Assembly: GCA_023427705.1 (NCBI GenBank)
Contig: JAEZAL010000076.1
Location: 1 to 9,838 of the forward strand
Origin: Bacillota bacterium
GTDB taxonomy: Bacteria > Bacillota > Clostridia > Clostridiales > Clostridiaceae
Length of the DNA: 9,838 nt
Direction of reading: 5' to 3'
Shown here one piece after another: positions 6,688-9,838 of the stretch. A program made the position numbers and the translations under genes. Position 1 is the first letter of the stretch. The number at the start of each line of letters is the position of its first letter. The notes below the pieces were generated by a model that was not told the origin of the DNA, did no database searches, and saw only the letters and a list, made by a program, of their open reading frames with translations.

Positions 6688-8916
6688 ATGGGAATTAAAG
6701 AAACTTTATTAAGTTTTATGAGAGAAGAGGCATACAGACCAATGGATATCCAAGAATTGGTTGCTGTATTTGATATAAATCCCGATGAATATAAATCCTT
6801 TAAAAAAGTACTTAAGACTATGGAAAAAGAAGGGCTTATTGTTAGAACTAAGAAGGATAAATTTGGAGTTCCTGAAAGGCTTGGACTAGTTTCAGGTAAA
6901 TTACAAGTACATTCAAAAGGATATGGATTTTTAATACCAGATACTGAAGGCGAAAAAGACGTCTTTATACCAAGTTCATCTATGAATGGAGCTATGAATG
7001 GAGACAAAGTTCTAGTTCAAATTACTAGAGAAGATATTAATGGTAAAAAACGTGAAGGTGAAGTACAAGAAGTTTTAGATAGAGCTAATAAAAAGATAAT
7101 AGGTGTATATGAAGATAGTAGAAACTTTGGTTTTGTAGTTCCAGAAGATTCTAGATTAAATCAAGATATTTTCATATCTAAGAAAGATAGAAATGGAGCA
7201 AATGAAGGAGATTTAGTAATTTGCGAAATTGTAAAATGGGCAGATAAAAGAAGAAGTCCTGAAGGTGTAGTTAAAGAAGTACTAGGTAAAAAAGGAGATA
7301 AGGGATTAGATATCCTTACAATTATAAAAAAATATGGTTTACCAGAGGAGTTTCCTGATAAAGTCTTAAATTATGCAGAAAATATTGAAGAAGAAATTCC
7401 AGAAAAAGAATATGAAAGAAGAACAGATTTAAGAAATCTAAGAATGGTAACTATAGATGGTGAAGATGCTAAGGATTTAGATGATGCGGTATCTATTGAA
7501 AGACTTGATAATGGGAAGTTTAGACTTGGAGTTCATATTGCAGATGTATCTCACTATGTAAAAGAAAAAAATCCTTTAGATAAAGAAGCTTTAAAGAGAG
7601 GAACATCTGTCTACTTAATAGATAGAGTTATACCTATGCTTCCAAAGAAATTATCTAATGGAATATGTTCTTTAAATCCTAAAGTTGATAGATTAGCTTT
7701 AAGCTGCTTTATGATTATAGATAGTAAGGGAAAAGTTATTCAACATGAAATTGAAGAGACTGTTATAAAAACAAGTGAGAGAATGACTTATACAGATGTT
7801 ACTAAAATTCTTGAAAATAATGATCAAGAATTAATAAATAGATATGATTATTTAGTAGATGATTTTAAAGCTATGGAAGAACTTTGCATTATTCTTCGTG
7901 AAAAGAGAATGAAAAGAGGCGCTATTGACTTTAACTTTGAAGAATCAAAGATAATATTAAATGATTTAGGAAAGCCAGTAGATATTAAACCTTATGATAG
8001 AGCAATTGCGAATAGGATAATAGAAGAATTTATGTTAGTTTGTAATGAAACTATCGCAGAGCATATGTATTGGACCAACTTACCATTTGTGTATAGAATT
8101 CACGAAGATCCAGATGAAGAAAAATTGGAAAAGTTCAAGGAATTTATATATAATCTAGGTTATGTAGTTAGATGGGGTCAAGAAACACATCCAAGAGCTT
8201 TACAGGATATATTAGATAAAGTTAAGGGTAAAAAAGAAGAAACTGTTGTAAGTACATTGTTATTACGTTCAATGATGCAAGCAAAATATTCACCTGAATG
8301 TGTAGGCCACTTTGGATTAGCAGCTAAATATTACTGTCACTTTACATCACCAATAAGAAGATATCCAGATTTACAAATTCATAGGATTATAAAAGAACAA
8401 TTAAATGGAAAAATCGATGAAAAGAGAGCTGGAAAATTAATTAATATAGTAGAAGTTGCATCAAAGCAATCATCTGAAATGGAAAGATTAGCTCAAGAAG
8501 CAGAAAGAGAAGTTGATGATTTAAAGAAGGCAGAATATATGCAAGAAAGAATTGGAGAAGAATTCTCTGCAATTATTTCTTCGGTTACTTCATTTGGATT
8601 ATTTGCAGAACTTCCAAATACAATAGAAGGATTAATTCATATTACAGCTTTAGATGACGATTACTATGTTTATGATGAAGCTCACCTATGTTTAATTGGA
8701 GAAAGAACTAAAAAGGTTTATAGATTAGGTGATGAAGTAAAGGTTAGATGTAGTAGAGTTGATATAGATAATAGGGAAGTATATTTTGATTTAATAGAAG
8801 AAGAAACTAAAGAAGAAATAGTTCCAAGTGAAAAAACAATTGAAAAAATCAATGAAGCTAAAGTAGATATAAAGAATAATTTATTAGAAGAGGAAGATGG
8901 GGAAGATATAGAATAG
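6688..8916 (+). CDS. rnr: Ribonuclease R (3'-5' exoribonuclease)
   Basis: RNase R degrades structured RNA from the 3' end and works with SmpB-tmRNA on mRNAs released from stalled ribosomes. The 742-residue protein has the full order. It starts with an N-terminal winged-helix region (about 1-55), then two cold-shock OB domains (about 68-130 and 133-200; GYGFLIPD and NFGFVVPED are typical). The RNB catalytic domain spans about 245-570, and an S1 domain follows (about 622-705). The RNB motif TIDGEDAKDLDDAV places metal-binding Asp at 257, 263, 265 and 266. HFTSPIRRYPDLQIHR (551-566) is the family signature. The tail after S1 (701-742) is acidic, with 17 Asp/Glu and 5 Lys, unlike the Lys-rich tail of the E. 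coli enzyme. The ATG at 6688 follows AAAGGAAGTGAT (6672-6683), a one-mismatch match to the anti-Shine-Dalgarno complement. Confidence 0.97.
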   Translation: MGIKETLLSFMREEAYRPMDIQELVAVFDINPDEYKSFKKVLKTMEKEGLIVRTKKDKFGVPERLGLVSGKLQVHSKGYGFLIPDTEGEKDVFIPSSSMNGAMNGDKVLVQITREDINGKKREGEVQEVLDRANKKIIGVYEDSRNFGFVVPEDSRLNQDIFISKKDRNGANEGDLVICEIVKWADKRRSPEGVVKEVLGKKGDKGLDILTIIKKYGLPEEFPDKVLNYAENIEEEIPEKEYERRTDLRNLRMVTIDGEDAKDLDDAVSIERLDNGKFRLGVHIADVSHYVKEKNPLDKEALKRGTSVYLIDRVIPMLPKKLSNGICSLNPKVDRLALSCFMIIDSKGKVIQHEIEETVIKTSERMTYTDVTKILENNDQELINRYDYLVDDFKAMEELCIILREKRMKRGAIDFNFEESKIILNDLGKPVDIKPYDRAIANRIIEEFMLVCNETIAEHMYWTNLPFVYRIHEDPDEEKLEKFKEFIYNLGYVVRWGQETHPRALQDILDKVKGKKEETVVSTLLLRSMMQAKYSPECVGHFGLAAKYYCHFTSPIRRYPDLQIHRIIKEQLNGKIDEKRAGKLINIVEVASKQSSEMERLAQEAEREVDDLKKAEYMQERIGEEFSAIISSVTSFGLFAELPNTIEGLIHITALDDDYYVYDEAHLCLIGERTKKVYRLGDEVKVRCSRVDIDNREVYFDLIEEETKEEIVPSEKTIEKINEAKVDIKNNLLEEEDGEDIE

Positions 8917-8939
8917 CCCTTCAAAAACTTATATAAATT

Positions 8940-8973
8940 AGCAAGAATCAAAAGTTTTATTTTGGTTCTTGCT
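8940..8973 (+). promoter_or_regulatory. 14-bp stem-loop between rnr and smpB
   Basis: AGCAAGAATCAAAA (8940-8953) pairs with TTTTGGTTCTTGCT (8960-8973) along its whole length (one U-G pair) around a GTTTTA loop. It begins 24 nt after the rnr stop. No T-tract follows (TAAGAATTTG), so it is a poor intrinsic terminator. It may protect the rnr 3' end or act as a processing site or partial attenuator. Its right arm contains the -35 of the proposed smpB promoter. Confidence 0.7.
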
Positions 8974-8990
8974 TAAGAATTTGTTATACT
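8962..8990 (+). promoter_or_regulatory. Predicted extended -10 promoter of smpB
   Basis: TATACT (8985-8990, 5 of 6) is preceded by TG-T (8982-8984), an extended -10, and lies 17 bases after TTGGTT (8962-8967, 3 of 6). Transcription would start near 8997, about 26 nt before the smpB ATG. smpB could therefore be expressed separately from rnr. Confidence 0.55.
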
Positions 8991-9022
8991 TAACAAGTAA
9001 AAATAAAATGTGTGGTGAGATT

Positions 9023-9493
9023 ATGGTAAGGAAGAAAAATAGTAATTCTCTAGCTGAAAATAGAAAAGCTAGACATGATTATTTTGTGGAAGAAACTATA
9101 GAAGCTGGAATAGCTTTAGTTGGAACTGAAGTTAAATCTATAAGAGCAGGTAAATGTAATTTAAAAGATTGCTATGCAGATGTAGATAACAGTGAAATAA
9201 TAGTAAAGAATATGCATATAAGTCCTTATGAGCAAGGTAATATATTTAATGTTGATCCTTTAAGAGAAAGAAAGCTTTTACTTCATAAAGAGCAAATTGC
9301 TAGATTTAATGGATTAGTAGCTCAACAAGGTTATACATTAGTTCCATTATCATTATATTTAAAAAATGGTAAAGTAAAGGTAGCACTTGGGTTATGCAGA
9401 GGTAAAAAGAATTACGATAAAAGAGATTCAATGATAGAAAAAGCTCATAAGAGAGACATAGAAAGACAGTTAAAGGAATCTAATAGATATTAA
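9023..9493 (+). CDS. smpB: SsrA-binding protein SmpB (trans-translation)
   Basis: SmpB binds tmRNA and delivers it to stalled ribosomes, where its C-terminal tail reads the empty mRNA channel. The start at 9023 gives 156 residues, the usual size. Family blocks appear in order: NRKARHDY (13-20), GTEVKSIRAGKCNLKDCYA (34-52), HISPYEQGN (65-73), DPLRERKLLLHK (78-89) and the RGKKNYDKR segment (126-134). A basic C-terminal tail ends in ESNRY. A GGTGAGA ribosome site lies at 9014-9020. An in-frame TTG at 8969 would add 18 residues not expected for the family, and it lies upstream of the predicted transcription start. It follows rnr, as in Bacillus, which links two parts of the same mRNA-rescue pathway. 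A strong terminator ends the unit. Confidence 0.96.
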   Translation: MVRKKNSNSLAENRKARHDYFVEETIEAGIALVGTEVKSIRAGKCNLKDCYADVDNSEIIVKNMHISPYEQGNIFNVDPLRERKLLLHKEQIARFNGLVAQQGYTLVPLSLYLKNGKVKVALGLCRGKKNYDKRDSMIEKAHKRDIERQLKESNRY

Positions 9494-9500
9494 TTAAATT

Positions 9501-9554
9501 AATAAGACTTTAAGCTTAATAGAAATATTAAAATTAAAGTCTTATTTTTATTTT
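9501..9554 (+). terminator. Intrinsic terminator of smpB
   Basis: A two-tier hairpin: outer arms AATAAGACTTTAA (9501-9513) and TTAAAGTCTTATT (9534-9546), a GC/AA internal loop, then inner arms TTAATA (9516-9521) and TATTAA (9526-9531) closed by a GAAA tetraloop. A TTTTTATTTT tract (9545-9554) follows. It starts 8 bases after the smpB stop. Confidence 0.9.
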
Positions 9555-9556
9555 GC

Positions 9557-9583
9557 TAAATAAAGCCTTACATTAAATAAAGC
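9557..9583. repeat. Short direct repeat in the spacer after smpB
   Basis: TAAATAAAGC occurs at 9557-9566 and 9574-9583, offset by 17 bases, in the 118-base AT-rich spacer before the next gene. It may be chance in such DNA. The spacer is too short for a tmRNA gene, and I see no well-spaced promoter in it; TATAAA (9633-9638) lacks a good -35. Confidence 0.25.
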
Positions 9584-9672
9584 TTATGAAATTTTATATG
9601 GTAAATATTTTATTGTAATAGTAAACTATAACTATAAATGAGTATTTATGGAAAAATATGAGGTATGTAAGT

Positions 9673-9838
9673 ATGATTAATAAAAGTTTATTGATTGAAG
9701 AATCCCATAAGAGAAGTGAAGTTTATGGAGTAAATAAAAATATAAATCACTCAAAGATAATACTAGAAAGAGATGAACTTAAAAAAGTTCTAGAAGCAAA
9801 TAAAGAGCTTATTGAAATATCTAAGCCATATATAGATA
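9673..9838 (+). CDS. Start of a probable sigma-54-dependent transcriptional activator (cut by the window edge)
   Basis: Only the first 55 codons are in the window. The ATG at 9673 has GAGGT at 9660-9664, 8 bases upstream. The visible peptide has a SHKRSEVYGV segment (11-20), then SKIIL (28-32), then a helix with ANKELIEISKPYID (42-55). This pattern (S-H-x-R-S/C near the N-terminus, then NKELIExxxPF/Y) is familiar from clostridial Fis-family sigma-54 activators, where a GAF/PAS sensor region, an AAA+ domain and a DNA-binding helix-turn-helix follow. None of those domains can be seen here, so the call rests on the N-terminal resemblance only. It lies behind the smpB terminator and is likely a separate transcription unit. 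Confidence 0.6.
   Translation, partial: MINKSLLIEESHKRSEVYGVNKNINHSKIILERDELKKVLEANKELIEISKPYID

Noticed and set aside
8969..9022. Upstream TTG start for smpB
   Set aside because: It lies within the stem-loop and before the predicted transcription start, and it adds 18 residues that SmpB proteins lack.
1..9838. CRISPR arrays, insertion sequences, tRNA or rRNA genes, riboswitches
   Set aside because: No spaced repeat array, transposase, terminal inverted repeats, cloverleaf pattern or recognisable riboswitch core was seen on either strand.

Overview
The window is AT-rich DNA with strong AGGAGG-type ribosome sites. Its gene set points to a low-GC Gram-positive bacterium, most likely Clostridium sensu stricto. 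The signs are a lipoprotein-type sugar-binding protein, an enolase beginning MKNYCEIVDV with the clostridial Cys in its DSR-C motif, and a secG / rnr / smpB block. Species cannot be fixed from the sequence. All genes are on the + strand and none of the full-length ones looks broken.

Region 1 (about 68-4144) is a complete sugar-import operon. A sigma-A-like promoter, with a candidate catabolite-repression (cre) site in its spacer, drives chvE (lipid-anchored sugar-binding protein), mmsA (double ATPase) and mmsB (permease). A long hairpin without a U-tract separates chvE from mmsA. A strong intrinsic terminator follows mmsB.

Region 2 (about 4145-5802) is a stand-alone enolase gene. It has a good extended -10 promoter, an operator-like dyad at the predicted start of transcription, a leader of about 165 nt and its own terminator. 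Codon choice inside eno shifts from neighbour-like to highly-expressed-type after about codon 150.

Region 3 (about 5803-9554) holds secG (Sec translocase subunit), a small bacterial PH-domain protein, rnr (RNase R) and smpB (tmRNA partner). RNase R and SmpB act together in trans-translation and mRNA decay. smpB appears to have its own promoter, which overlaps a 14-bp stem-loop after rnr, and a strong terminator behind it. No tmRNA gene (ssrA) lies between smpB and the next gene.

Region 4 (9555-9838) holds a short AT-rich spacer and the first 55 codons of a gene cut by the window edge, probably a sigma-54-dependent activator.

This is mostly ordinary core-genome territory. I found no convincing undescribed system. 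The items worth a second look are regulatory (chvE/mmsA hairpin, cre-promoter overlap, eno dyad, rnr-smpB hairpin/promoter) and a few protein oddities (acidic RNase R tail, eno codon shift and N-terminal motif, PH-domain gene in the rnr block).
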